Positions 40,960 through 52,451 of a DNA stretch of 64,000 nt are shown here, piece after piece (the stretch's first letter is position 1; each line of letters opens with the position of its first letter). The position numbers were made by a program, and so were the translations under genes. The DNA lies in assembly GCF_051622035.1 (NCBI RefSeq), contig NC_135358.1, forward strand, positions 19,792,001 to 19,856,000, read 5' to 3'. The notes below the pieces were generated by a model. That model did not search any database. It was not told the origin of the DNA and was given only the letters and a program-made list of their open reading frames with translations. The DNA is from Arctopsyche grandis (Eukaryota; Arthropoda; Insecta; Trichoptera; Hydropsychidae).

Positions 40960-42138
40960 ATGGCGTCAAAAAGGGTGTCAAGCCAAGAAGCTCATGAGTT
41001 GGATAAACTGATAAAAATACTAGCTGTAAAGGCAATTCAAGTAGTTGTCCAGTCACGTCTTGGTAATAAAATTCGTACATATTGCAAGCCGTTCTCATAT
41101 GCCAATGATTATTTTGGCATTGCCGTCAATTGTGTGCCTGATGTACTCACAGAAACAAAGAGAATTTTTCAGAATGTACCCATAACTAGCAGATTACCCT
41201 TGTCCGTCGAAATTTCGCTGAAGACAGCTGATGGAAATTCAATGGTTTTGGAGAGTTGGACCTTGGGTCTAATTCCAAAGGCTACCTATTCAAATCCTAA
41301 AGTGTTCAATCATTTATTTATCAGGATGAGTTTGATGCTCAAGTCGCTCATATCCATCACGAGGGTGATGCCAGCCTACAAAATGTCAAGGAAACAAGAT
41401 GCAGATTCGTATACCATTTTCTATAAATTGCATTTGGGAGAGTATGATAACCGTAGCTTGGGAGATGACTTTAAAGAGTTCAAATTTAGCAGACTTACAT
41501 GTTGTAGAGGCATATTGTTCATGTCTGTAAAGTATAGAACCAACATGGTGATAGCTCCACAACAAATTTCAAACAAAACTGCAGAAGTAATAGCCAAACC
41601 AAAGAGGACAGTTGATCTCACCAAACCTATGAAACTTGGAGCTTTCGTAGACACGACGAAAATAAAAGAATTCACTGATTCAAATTTGGTATTTCCCGAT
41701 GATCCACCTTGCAGTTGGTTATTAGAACTCGCTCAAGGGCAATACGATTGTGAGTATATGAAAATCAATGAAGTTGAGATTGACAATAAAGCTGAAGATG
41801 CACTTCAGGCTGAAGAAGAAAAGAAAAATATCAAAATCGAACGAAAACGAACATGGACGATCAACGACGATGATGATAGCAAATTTATGAAAGAACTCAA
41901 TTGTCCCTTTGCTACGGCAAGCCCTATTGGAGAATTGGCCATATTTTATCGAGAATTCTACCATGCTCCTCCCTTGCAAGCCTTTGAAGATCTCGAGTTG
42001 AATAATTTAGCAATCGAAGATATCTGTGATGATCCGCATGTCGATGTTTCGAAACAGATCAAAAAACTTGAAGATTCCCTTCAAGATTACGATCAAATTG
42101 TAACCGATCTATGCCAATACTCTAACGAGTACATTTAA
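40960..42138 (+). CDS. Atg13: autophagy-related protein 13 (HORMA domain), complete single-exon ORF
   Basis: The 392-residue protein is the regulatory and scaffold subunit of the Atg1/ULK kinase complex that starts autophagosome formation at the phagophore. The N-terminal ~200 residues are a HORMA domain. Recognisable family segments are LVKTADG-like LKTADGNSMVLESWTLGL, then ITRVMPAYKMSRKQDADSY, and RGILFMSVKYRTNMVIAP. A charged, low-complexity linker (about 270-310, EEEKKNIKIERKRTW, NDDDDSKF) leads to the conserved C-terminal block around 323-340, IGELAIFYREFYHAPPLQAF. This block corresponds to the GTFYREF...PPQL motif of animal ATG13. A coiled-coil-like end (KKLEDSLQDYDQIVTDLCQ) follows. 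The ATG is in fair context (CAACATGG). At 392 residues it is shorter than human and fly ATG13 (over 500), mainly in the linker, and no intron interrupts the coding region. Confidence 0.92.
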   Translation: MASKRVSSQEAHELDKLIKILAVKAIQVVVQSRLGNKIRTYCKPFSYANDYFGIAVNCVPDVLTETKRIFQNVPITSRLPLSVEISLKTADGNSMVLESWTLGLIPKATYSNPKVFNHLFIRMSLMLKSLISITRVMPAYKMSRKQDADSYTIFYKLHLGEYDNRSLGDDFKEFKFSRLTCCRGILFMSVKYRTNMVIAPQQISNKTAEVIAKPKRTVDLTKPMKLGAFVDTTKIKEFTDSNLVFPDDPPCSWLLELAQGQYDCEYMKINEVEIDNKAEDALQAEEEKKNIKIERKRTWTINDDDDSKFMKELNCPFATASPIGELAIFYREFYHAPPLQAFEDLELNNLAIEDICDDPHVDVSKQIKKLEDSLQDYDQIVTDLCQYSNEYI

Positions 42139-42530
42139 TTGTATTAATTATTTGTTCAATCGTCTAAATATTTTTGATACTGATGAAACGAATCAACATC
42201 GTTATGTTTGAATCTCTATAATGTAGAAATTGCTGTTCTGTAAATATTTTGTCATTCCACGTAATTCACAATGTTTTTATATATGTACTGATTTTTACAA
42301 AACTCCTTTACGTTTCATTTACAGATACAAACAATATAGCTTTATATGTTTTATGATTTGTTTACAGTTCGGTATTGTAACTGAAAATAGTTCTTATGTC
42401 AAAGCTGTTAATTTGTGCTGTGATAAATTTATTTCGTTTTTAAGTTACTTGACTGTTTTGTTTAATCAACTTAGCCAATATTAATTATGTATTTTATAAT
42501 TTGAAATAAAAATTTTGTGAAATTAGCATT
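42139..42530 (+). terminator. Atg13: Atg13 3'UTR and polyadenylation signal
   Basis: AT-rich 3'UTR. A canonical AATAAA at 42505-42510 is followed within 25 nt by T/G-rich sequence (AATTTTGTGAAATTAG). There is no genomic poly(A) tract after it, which argues against a processed retrocopy. Confidence 0.65.
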
Positions 42531-43440
42531 ATTTTTTTACTCCAAAACTATCAACAAAAATTGATTACACGTAATACAATCGCAAACAAATTTTTTATAC
42601 ATAGCAACACATTGATATGTAATACTTTTTCCACTTTTCGAGACAGAGCTAACATCTTATAAGATGCAAATAATTCACACAAAACACTTGGAACGTTCAT
42701 GCATATTTCACTCCTAAACTATATATATACGTTTATTCTCGGAAAAGCGTCCCTGCTAAATACTTTCATGATAATTAAATTGCAAGTGTCGGGACGACAT
42801 TGCTAAGAATTCAGAGGTCAGTGAACTCGTCATAATTGCACTTTTGCGCTTTCGCAGACTCGATTAAAACTCTAGCAACAAACATACAATCTATTGTATG
42901 TATGTATGTATATGTTAGAGTCGATGTGTATTTTCAGTTGTAATACATCACAACTAGCGTTTAGGTCAATCATATTCGAATACAACTAAACGAGTAAATG
43001 ATATCTCTACAAGCGCAAATATACTTTCAGCAATGTGCGCCAGTTGTAATATAAGAATTAAATTTTGATCTTTCTGATGTTTTTACAAATGCTTAAGAAT
43101 TCAATAATACGTTAATATTTGCTAGATATTACAAGTTATGGTAAAGAGTATCTTATAACGATAACTATAAGAATGTATTCAAAACAAAATTGTGACTTTC
43201 CAACTTAATTTACGAGTCGAGTGACGTTTTCACGAAAACCTAACCTCTTCACCTTACCTGGTACTAATTTATAATTGAACTGTATTTTCAATTGTAATAT
43301 ATTTTGACCAGTTGGAATGTAATTCCCCATATGAATCAACTTACGTGGGTATGACGGAATATATTTCAAGTAGTCAAAATATATTATAACTGGAAGATAC
43401 ACTTTATCTGTAACATACACAATACGTAATTATAATAATT
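42531..43440. other. non-coding stretch
   Basis: Contains a TATGTATG cluster near 42896-42915. No gene or element ends recognised. Confidence 0.4.
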
Positions 43441-43904
43441 TTATTTAATGAGGTTTTGAACCATTTTTTTTTGTTTTCATATATAACAATTAAATATATA
43501 TTTTTAATTGAAATTATTGAAATTAATTTATATTTTAACGATATTTGAAAAATAAAATAAATTCTAGAACGCGGTGTCGAACCTACCACCTCGCGCCCAG
43601 AGTACGGGGAACCAATCGCAGCTGAGTATTCGGTGCGTAGTCGCGTATCTTCGGCAGTTATCGGCTGTCGCAGATCAAGTAAATCGATTTCGATTTTCAT
43701 TTCGTATTTGATTTGATGTTTGATTTCATCATGGGAAGTGGGGAGCGTACCACTTTGTAATCCGTAATTTCTAATTCGTGTATCAATTCTTTCTGAAACC
43801 ACCCGTTTCGATTTCGATTTGCAGTAGGCTCGGGCGATTTGTTTTTAATCGTGTATTAATTTGTTTTTGAAACCACCCGTTGAAAAAAACGGGCATAAAT
43901 CTAG
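43441..43904 (+). mobile_element. Helitron-like remnant with hairpin 3' end
   Basis: The 3' end has CCCGTTGAAAAAAACGGG (43876-43893), CATAAAT and CTAG (43901-43904). It is the same arrangement as at 23566-23596 with an imperfect loop, and the next base is C rather than T. A second copy of ACCACCCGTT lies at 43799-43808. The 5' boundary is not found; 43441 is only where unique-looking sequence starts. A tRNA-like B box (GGTTCGACACC, minus strand, near 43575) lies inside. Confidence 0.5.
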
Positions 43905-43911
43905 CATATAT

Positions 43912-44042
43912 ATAATTGGCAAACTCTGATAGGAAAAAATCGACCTGGAGTCACAAACCGAGGTCTGGCTAGCAGCCACCAGTGGGAACCGAACCTCTGC
44001 TCGAAAGCATAATATGCTAACCACTAGTCCACGCTGCTGGTT
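43912..44042 (-). mobile_element. tRNA-derived SINE, copy D (3' truncated)
   Basis: Read on the minus strand from 44042: an A-box-like GTGGACTAGTGGTTAGCA, a B box GGTTCGGTTCCCAC, then GTTTGTGACTCCAGGTCGAT and CCTATCAGAGTTTGCCAATT. Homology stops at about 43912, eight bases from the Helitron CTAG, so the rest of the SINE is missing at that junction. The head is a third variant of the tRNA-like part. Confidence 0.8.
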
Positions 44043-44527
44043 AATATGCTGCTAAATATAATATAATTATTATATTTAGTTGCCCTAGAAAATCCTATCA
44101 TAATTTACGATTTGCAAACAACATCTAACGAGTCAGGTTTAACAATGTTTATTTGGCCTTTAAGAAGCTTTAATTTTAACATTGTAAGAAATATTATGAG
44201 CGTGTTTACGACGTCTTTAAATGTTATCGTGTCATTAATAATTGTCATCGAATTTTCCTATAAATAGACATCTGCGGTGCCTCAAGCAGACAAGGCACGT
44301 GCAATGCCACGATTGCAAATTCAAACGCTTACTATGTACATACTACATTTATCTACATACGGATAACACTCAATTATACCTCCGCATTTGCATGAAAGGT
44401 AATCGTGTAAATTAGTATAAATAAACCGAATCGAGAACATGACGTGTAATCAGTCACTATGAGCTCAGTCATATGCGATTGATTAAAATCTTTTCACTTG
44501 TTATTCATTGAGATACATATTGATATA
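44043..44527. other. non-coding stretch
   Basis: No gene or repeat boundary recognised. Confidence 0.35.
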
Positions 44528-46107
44528 CAGGTGTTCCATGATTTACGACGGAGATACTTTCCTGAACCTCGGTCGTAAGTCGAATCTATACAGGGTATTT
44601 GGTAGATCATATCATTTAGAACATTTTAAGTGAAAAAGCCTTAAAGGGTTGATAGCTCATATCATTTAGAACGTTTTAAGCCACACATACCTCAGTCCAA
44701 CGTCTTATGGTTTTTTTTAATATCATTTTTAAGGTTTTTTTGTAATTAATTTCATTCAAAAAAATAATTACAAAAAAACCGCTAATTAGAAAAATCTTTT
44801 TAAACCATGGAGGAAGAGATGAAACTCAAAATTACCACCACGGAAGTGAAACATTGTACTCGCTTCTGGTATATTGAATCAAATTTCAAATTTTTAAATT
44901 TCATTTTTAGTAAAAACACCAAAATCTCACAGTTAATTGCTAATACTGCCCAAGTTAAAAGTGGCATGTTAGTCAGTTATTATTTTTTTGTTTGTCTAAT
45001 GTTTATTCAATGAAATAATAATAAATTCAACTGTCTGTGTCAACAGAAAAAAATAATAGAGGCACCATAAGTTTTCAAAAATTTGTATTTTTTGTTTTTA
45101 CATATATAAAACGTAAAACCATTTTAAAAACATACCTATTTATTGCTGTTTCTTTTAAGATAACACTAATGCAGATGTCTGTACAATTATCAGAATTAAG
45201 AGGGCTGTACACCCGAAACCTTAATTTTGTTGCCGTTCCTTTCTTCGATATATATATTGAGTGGATGCGACAATATATATCAATATATATATTGAGTGAA
45301 TGCGACAGTTGCGCTTCGACCAGATAATACGTATTTTAAATCGACAAAATCGAGGTTTCGTATTCTCCAATTTTATCCTCCGAAACTTGACCAACTTTTA
45401 AAAAAAAATCATTATCGGTATGAGAAAAATATTTTCTATGCACCTCTGTGCGTATTTTTTTTAAATCGACCGTTAAATAAGCACGCTGGACTTTTTTCGT
45501 GGGTGTTAAAAAAGAGGCGATTTTATAGATGTTTGGCGGCTCCTAGCTCCTACAAAAAATAAATGCACAGATGCATGCCAATGGTGGATATCCATAGCAT
45601 ATTAAAAAATAATATCTCTAGTGCCATAATTGAGGAAGGGAAAAGTGTAATACGTTTGTATGGAAAAGGCACTGGTGTCCAGCCCTATTAAGATGTAAAA
45701 CCTAATCGAGGGAGCGCGCCAAACAAAGGTGTCATTCACAAATGACTTTAATGTCATCATCTAATGTCAAAGTAAACAAAAATGTTGATAAAATTATTTA
45801 TTGTTTATGTTCAAATGCATACTAGAGTCCTTCGTCTCACTTCCGAAGTGGTAATTTTGGGTTTTATCTCTACTTCATGGTTTGAAAAAGATTTTTATAT
45901 TTTTCTGACTATCTGCTATTTTGTCATTATTATTTTTTTGTGTAAATGAGCTCCTTAGCCCGTATTTTATTGAATTTATTTTTATTAATTCAATAAGTCA
46001 AATGAATACATATTTAAATTGATGATAAAATTAAAAATCTACATGAAAATTAATTAATTAAAAAAATATATATTACTTTTTTTCGGTCGTAAGTCGAGGA
46101 CTACCTG
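44528..46107. mobile_element. TA-flanked DNA element with Tigger/pogo-like ends, non-autonomous
   Basis: Imperfect 25-bp inverted ends: CAGGTGTTCCATGATTTACG at 44528, and minus-sense CAGGTAGTCCTCGACTTACG at 46107. They are flanked by TA (44526-44527 and 46108-46109). The CAGG...CTCGACTTACGAC end resembles Tigger/pogo elements. Internal duplications: ATCATATCATTTAGAACRTTTTAAG at about 44608 and 44654, and ATATATATTGAGTG at 45248 and 45286. Open frames inside show no transposase motif. Confidence 0.7.
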
Positions 46108-46393
46108 TATGTAGATATTTAATTCTATGAGGTACGTTAAGTGAAACTACCGCGTAAAGGGGTAAATTTCCTTATGAACAAACGCGAAAGTTACGAGAAA
46201 ATGTAAAGTTTGGGTTCGTCGTTGTGGCTTCTCGAGACTTTTGATAGAGTTGACTCTTGATAAAGATCAGTTTTCAAACTTGGCGGTGTACGAGACTGGA
46301 ATTTTATTTATACCGCTCATTTTGGCAACATAGATTAGTGGTCTGCAAAAAATGCTAAATTAAGTTTTGACTATTTCTTCAAAAATTATGGTA

Positions 46394-46804
46394 CAGTCCA
46401 AGTGTTCACTCCGGTTCGTTCATAACATACTAGTTTGTTCATACACGAACAATTGGTTTTAGTTTAGTAAACGGTCAAAATCTTCAAATATGTCGCATGA
46501 AACTTTTAGCTGTTAAATCATTGAAGATGTCAAAACGTCAAGTATTTAAAAGCGAAATACAATGGAAACCACATTGCAACGTTGCTATATTTCCCGTTTC
46601 CTCTAATATTAAAAATATTTCAACCCAGGGTAAGCATACATACATAGAGGATGGGACAAACGATTGAGAACTTATGTCTAATAGTTTGTGCATGAAAAAC
46701 TACACTCTAATTCACTACTAAAACTAACAGTCTAACTAGGCAGATCGGTTCGTCTATGAACAAACTAGTATGTTCATGAAAAAACGAAACGTAAATTTGG
46801 ACTG
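46394..46804. mobile_element. TA-flanked Tc1/mariner-type MITE
   Basis: A 411-bp element. CAGTCCAA begins at 46394 and TTGGACTG ends at 46804, with TA on both sides (46392-46393, 46805-46806). The inverted ends extend imperfectly for about 60 bp and share ACATACTAGTTTGTTCATA. No coding. Confidence 0.85.
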
Positions 46805-46806
46805 TA

Positions 46807-48288
46807 ACATATACATAATACATTTCTCGTAATCATATACATATATACACGTAATATTTTTGTCAATGAGAACAAATTTTACTAATCATTAAAATTACAT
46901 TAACTCTTTTTAACAAAAAAATATTTTAAGGAATTTTTTTGTCTAATTTAAATATTACCCGTTTAATATTAACAAATTAAAAATATCTATATAGAAAACC
47001 TCATAAATCCCGGTTTGGTCAAAAATAATGTTTTATATTATGTTAAAACTATTACAAATTCACCTCTGCGTAAAACAAGTAAAAAAAGCGTGACGAAAGG
47101 GGTTAATGGTAATTTACAAGTTAGTATATCTTTACATATGTATATGTACATAAATATGTATGTATACTGTTTGGCGTGTGTGTATATTGTACATAAGTGC
47201 CATACATTTTTGTCAAAACTTCTATAATTATTCAAGAACGCTAAGGGCACGTGACTGAAAAGGTTTGCGGGCCACTGACCGATAAAATGTAGGCATTATT
47301 CTCGTATCAAATTTGGTTACAGCAAGCCAAATTCTCGTGGAAGGCCCATGTATGTGGTTTCCTTTATTGCAGGATAAATCGCTCACAAAAATCAAACGTT
47401 AAATTGAAAATTGTGGTGAAAATGCAGACGGATTCCATTATTAATGCGACACTTGGCCTGAAGCGAGATAAAATCCTCAAAGCACCAAGTCGCGAAACCA
47501 CAAAAGGCAATAAATCAGGAATTCGTTTAATTTCAAAGCTCGTTATTCCCACGACTAAACCACCCCCTCCCTCTCCTCCCACAATCCCATCTTTGAAAAA
47601 GATTAGTGCCGATTGATTTTAAATCGTGCTCAAATTTGCGGTGGAGTGTGGCCAGTGAATGGAACGAGTAGGTGGGGTGAAATGGTGAGGAATTTTTTTT
47701 CTGAGAAAAATGGCCGATGGAAAACATCAAAGCGACATCAACTCGTCAATTCGATGGCGTGTCTTTGTCGTCGATCCAACTACCGTAAAATGATGGCCTC
47801 TCCGAGACATAAAACGAAATTAAACCGAGTGAGCTTTCGTGTAAGCTCTGCTACCAACATCAAACGACCCCTACCCCAATTTCCACCCTTTCCTTCGATT
47901 GTTTATTTTAAAAATTACAATACATATTATGCAACGTATAGACCATTTTATGCTGGAGAATATTAAAATTGCTTATTTTATTTATACATAAAATAGCTAC
48001 ATAAAAAACAATTTTTTTTCACATTTATAGTTTTTATCAGAAGTGGTAAATATTCACCGTGCGGACTGTAATTTTAGAACCTAATCCCAAAGTCGGGAGC
48101 AACAAATGATAATGTCAATAAGTTCAGCAAATAAAACTTCAGCAAATTTGCGCAAATTAACTGATTTCTCTTGAGATTTCCTTTAGTCTGTAATCAAAGA
48201 ATGAGCTCTGAGAAGCTCTACGTAAATAGCGCAAAACCCACGATGAAAAAATGAACTTAAACGAATCTTAAAAATAGACGTACATATG

Positions 48289-48293
<5 letters not shown>
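46807..48293. other. non-coding stretch, no gene seen
   Basis: The 47,300-47,900 interval is less AT-rich and has open frames on both strands (with a CCACCCCCTCCCTCTCC run near 47,560), but I see no protein motif or convincing splice pair. Confidence 0.4.

Positions 48294-48332
<39 letters not shown>
48294..48332. repeat. (TA)n microsatellite
   Basis: A 39-bp TA run flanked by TATGTA and TACATACATA, about 115 bp before an RTE fragment. Confidence 0.9.
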
Positions 48333-48336
<4 letters not shown>

Positions 48337-48448
48337 CATATAATACATAGAAGAAGAAATAAAGAGATTCAATGTCAATTTGAAATGAAAACGATTCAAT
48401 TTGAAATGAATAAAAAGGGTCAATTTAGAATGAAAAACCTATAGCATT

Positions 48449-48957
48449 TCATTAGATGATAAAATATGTAGTACAAGTAGTAAATAATTATATATATATT
48501 TAGGTCAAATATTGACATGTCCGGTAGTAAACAAAAATAAATGAAGAGACATATGTAACTAGGGTGGAGTGCATTTGGATGAATGCATGTTGTTTTTAAA
48601 TCAAAAATGCCACTCCGCCTGAAGAAAAAGATTTTCGATCAATGCGTTTTGCCAGTGATGAAGTGTGGATGCGAAACTTGGACATTGAACGCCAAGATGC
48701 TACATAAAGTCCGATACACTCAAAGAGTACGGAACGCTGTATGCTTGGCATAACGAGGAAATATTGGAAACGGGGTGGGAAGTATAATATAACAAGAGAA
48801 GTATACTATAAAGGTACCCGAGAGAACGCAAAAGGGTAAAGGGAAGATGGGTAGACGAAATAAGGAAAATGTATGGAGTGAGGATGAGATTTGCGCAAAA
48901 CAGAGTGTTGGAGGGGCCTTCATCCAAGCAGTGGATGGTGATTGGCTTTAGATGAGG
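48449..48957 (+). pseudogene. RTE 3' fragment
   Basis: Homology to the intact RTE starts at CATTAGATGATAAA (48449) and includes TAGTAAATAATTAT and GACATGTCYGGTAGTAAA. It runs to the end of the coding region (CAGTGGATGGTGATTGGCTT near 48945). Deletions and stops are numerous, and the (TGA)n tail is reduced to a GATGAGG remnant. Confidence 0.85.
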
Positions 48958-49029
48958 TATAATTGGCTGTAGGCCATTAGGTTATTCCTTTAATGCCAAA
49001 ATGGCCCAAAACTATAAATAAATAAATAA
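48958..49029 (+). repeat. possible LINE/SINE-type 3' tail
   Basis: GGCCATTAGGTTATTCCTTT, then AATGCC and an (AAAT)n run. This is similar in layout to the tails at 881-946, 34620-34680 and 58500-58555. Confidence 0.35.
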
Positions 49030-50719
49030 TACATACTTATGTGTATATAACAGTATCGTACGAGAATCCTATCTACGAATTCAAAACGCTATCTTTGGAA
49101 TAATTCGGTAAGTATTTATGTACATATGCAAATGTGTCATATCAAGAAACGAAGAAAAAAAAAGAGTTTGTCGCAAAAAGCAGATCGTTCATCATTGCTG
49201 AAAATACGTGACTCTCTCGAGGGTGGGGGACTCCCAAAGAGAAGACGAAGGGATGATACACACAAAGAGTTTCTTGCGAAATTTACCTTTTCATCGGTTT
49301 CAGTTTCGATAAGCTCATCTCGGTTTTTCGATTCTTGTGAATTTTCATAATATGATATGTATATGTAAGAATTTCCAATTCCACTTCAAGCTTACTTAGA
49401 ATTGGGAGTGTATAAGTAGGCAATATTGTAGGCAAGTCTTACAAAGGTTACGAAAAATTAGACCCAAATTAATATTTGTATAAGAAGACTCAAAATTTTC
49501 CAGAGACAACTTCTTATCCAGGATATTAATTCTCAATATCAAACATATTCATTATGTTGCAGAACGATATTTTCCAATCGGTTTTTGTATTTATAAATAC
49601 ATATATACAGCGGTAATTGGAAAATAAATTTCAGAAGAAATAATAACGCTCCCGAATAACCTTGGCATTTAAAGTAAAAAGAAGAAGAAAAAATATCCCG
49701 ACTAAAGGCTCGTATTTTTGTCCGCAAAATTAAAATTTCCCGGTCCGCCTCTGTCAACTGGAGTACTCTCCCGCCTTTTTGGAGAAAGGGTGACCTTACA
49801 AAATCGACACGTTTGAAAAAACGACAGCTTTTCTTCGCCCAACCAATTTTCTCGCCTTTCAAACGAAATAATAAGAAAAATCAACCCTGAACAACCCCTA
49901 TCACGTCGTCCAAAATGGTGTACGCGAGGAGTTCTTTTTCACGTATTGTAATAGTATCGCCATTTTAGACCCACCTCAGATGGAAGCAACGTCGTTTAAT
50001 TTGCATACGTAGATGCTTAGGCACGTTGCCGCGTCTGTTGTGAGACAAATAATACTTAGTGTAACGGAATACATAAAAACAAATCGGCTCCCTTCCTTTA
50101 GACCGTGTGTTCCTTATTTCATACGCAGTGCTCAAATCCAATTTCAAAATTAGACCAATAAAATGCAAATGAATAATTATGCCAGATCATATTATTAATG
50201 TTGGGACATGGACCGCTTAACGATGACCCAAACCCTGTTCCCCAATTTGTACAAAGGGTCTAACAAACCCAGTTAGTGCGTAATCAAACGCACCCGGTGA
50301 TTGCGTACGAGCGTAATTTTTAACACCAATTAGACCCGAACTTGTGTCTTCTATTCGATTTCACTACAGAATATCTATGTCGGAAAATTCTCCACATGTT
50401 GGAAAAGCGGGTAGTTAATGCATTGAACATTCGTGCTGAAGTGATTAAATCGATAGCGTGATCGCGTGCTTTGGGACCGTTAAAAGTGGTCGCGTTTTAA
50501 ATTTTGTTCGAATATGTGGTGAAAAGACGCGATTGCTACGGTTTTTGTTTGAAAAATAAAAGCATTTTTATTTATTTATGTAATAGGCATAAAAGTATTA
50601 TTTTCTTTTATTCGTCTTTTGCTTGTAGATTAAATATTTTATTTAATCAAAAAAGGAATGAAAAACATTTCAAATATTACCCCAATCACTTCGCTTAGTG
50701 GCAAAAATCGAGACTTAGC
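49030..50719. other. non-coding stretch, no gene seen
   Basis: A consensus donor GTAAGT occurs at 49109, but the segment before it is short and open in several frames, so no exon is called. Nothing else recognised. Confidence 0.35.
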
Positions 50720-50727
50720 GGGTAAAT

Positions 50728-51657
50728 CAGGGTTGTAGAATAGCCGGTACGCGCCGGTACGGCGTCCCGCTACCTATTATCACCACCGGGTCGCGACCCG
50801 CCATAAAAATTTCAAAAATCAAAATAATTAGTATAAAATTTTAATTTTTTCGAAAAATTTGATCACTTTTGCAATATTTTTCACCCAAGTTCGATAAACA
50901 AAGAGCGCTGTCGTGACTTTACATATGTGAGGCACCAGATGTGTCTAGCACATTTAAATATTGGTCCCCATTCATGGACCCATTAACAAAATAAATCGGC
51001 CTTGGACCTTTGTCTTTTATGAGTATGACAGCTCAAACCATTGTTTAGGGTGGATGTTCTTAGGGGCGGCGACGAAGGATACATTCATCGCTCGAAGATT
51101 GCTTTGAGGGTGCATTTCTTGCAACATGAGCGATAAATTAGCATCTTTGGAAAAAAAATTGACGATCATTTAAAATCACAAGCGCATATTAACGCCGAAA
51201 AAATTATAGTAAGTTCGAAAGAGCAGCCTTTTGAAAAGATTTTAGACATTATGAATGACTTCGACATTGTATCAATCAGTAAAGTTTTTAGAACTGCGTA
51301 TTTTATATGGTAGACCATATTCTGATTGTTTTGATCTATTACTTTTACAAGAATTAAATGGAACGGAAATTAGCTATAGTTTGCATTCGCGTTATAGTGC
51401 AATAAATATAACTGATCATGTCGGTCAAAACATGAAATCTCGGGTATGCGAAAAAATTATAGAGTTGAATTGAAAAAAATTTGTGCAAAATTTTTTTCTT
51501 TTTTTTTAAGTATTTTAATTTCAAACATGATAATTTGTAAAATATGATTGTTCAAACCCCTTGGGCCTATCGGCTTTGCCGCCTCCCCCAAGTATATTAA
51601 ATAAATAAAAAAAAAATCGAGCGTACCGGCACCTCAAAATTTAGCACTACACCACTG
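50728..51657 (+). mobile_element. hAT element with perfect 8-bp target duplication
   Basis: The left end is CAGGGTTGTAGAATAGCCGG. The right end, read inversely, is CAGTGGTGTAGTGCTAAATT. Both are followed inward by GCCGGTACG. The duplication GGGTAAAT lies at 50720-50727 and 51658-51665. A 72-codon open segment at 51255-51473 (FLELRILYGRPYSDCFDLLL, HSRYSAINITDH) looks like part of a DUF4371-type hAT transposase, though this is a guess. Internally deleted. Confidence 0.9.
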
Positions 51658-51665
51658 GGGTAAAT

Positions 51666-52017
51666 CTAACAACGATTAACACTAGTATTTGAAATGTCAG
51701 TAAGATAAGTTAGGACCTCGATTACTTCACTCGCTCTTCAAGTAAGTGAGAAATTGTAATACATATGTATGTATGTATGGGTGACCGGAAAAATGCACTC
51801 GAGATAGTTGGACTCTCGAGACATCCAAACTTTCAAAGATGCTCAACGAGAACTAACGCAATAGAATTTCACAAAAAAACGTCAAAGGGTATTTGTATGT
51901 TATCCGAGGGATCTTTTTGAGCGCCTTTGAAAATTAGCACTTCTCGAAACTGCGCTACTATTCAGTGCAATTTAATACATCTTTCCGGGAACCGTAGGTA
52001 TGTATGTACATGCTTAG
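51666..52017. other. non-coding stretch
   Basis: Contains ATGTATGTATG near 51765 and a second cluster near 52000. Nothing else recognised. Confidence 0.35.
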
Positions 52018-52390
52018 TCAGCATTATAGCTCAGTGGTTGCGTTAATGCTACCCACCGATAAGTTTCTGGGTTCTTGACTAATAAGTTCCTAGATTGACC
52101 TCGATTGAAAATAATTTATTCCGAGTATTTTGGACTTGGATATTTGTGACTCCAAGTCAATCGTTTCCTTTCATAAATTTTCAAATGTATCTGATTTTCA
52201 TTGTGAAACAGTTCCTCATCAAATTTGAAAAATCATCCTACCTACTATTTGTCACCACTATTTGAATGTGATTTCAAATTTATATATGTACAAGTATATG
52301 TAGGTATAAGACTGTCTCTCTCAGGGGTAAAATACGTAATGGCATCATGTATTATTATTTTTATTAATATTGATCAATCAAAATAAAAAT
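52018..52390 (+). mobile_element. tRNA-derived SINE, copy E (diverged)
   Basis: The A-box-like TAGCTCAGTGGTTGCG is at 52027-52042 and a B-box-like GGGTTCTTGAC at 52069-52079. After an extra segment comes the core: GTGACTCCAAGTCAATCGTT, ATAAATTTTCAAATGTATCT, AACAGTTCCT. The head is a fourth tRNA-like variant. It is the most diverged copy and its 3' limit is approximate. Confidence 0.7.
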
Positions 52391-52451
52391 ATATATACAA
52401 TATAACATCAATTCTATTAGTAGTGCAAGTTAGAAATTAAATCGGTTAGTA

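Noticed and set aside
47404..47616. Pro-rich open frame
   Set aside because: Open on both strands in a GC-richer patch, with no conserved motif.
49055..49108. Possible small exon before GTAAGT at 49109
   Set aside because: Two frames are fully open, so length and context cannot distinguish an exon from chance.
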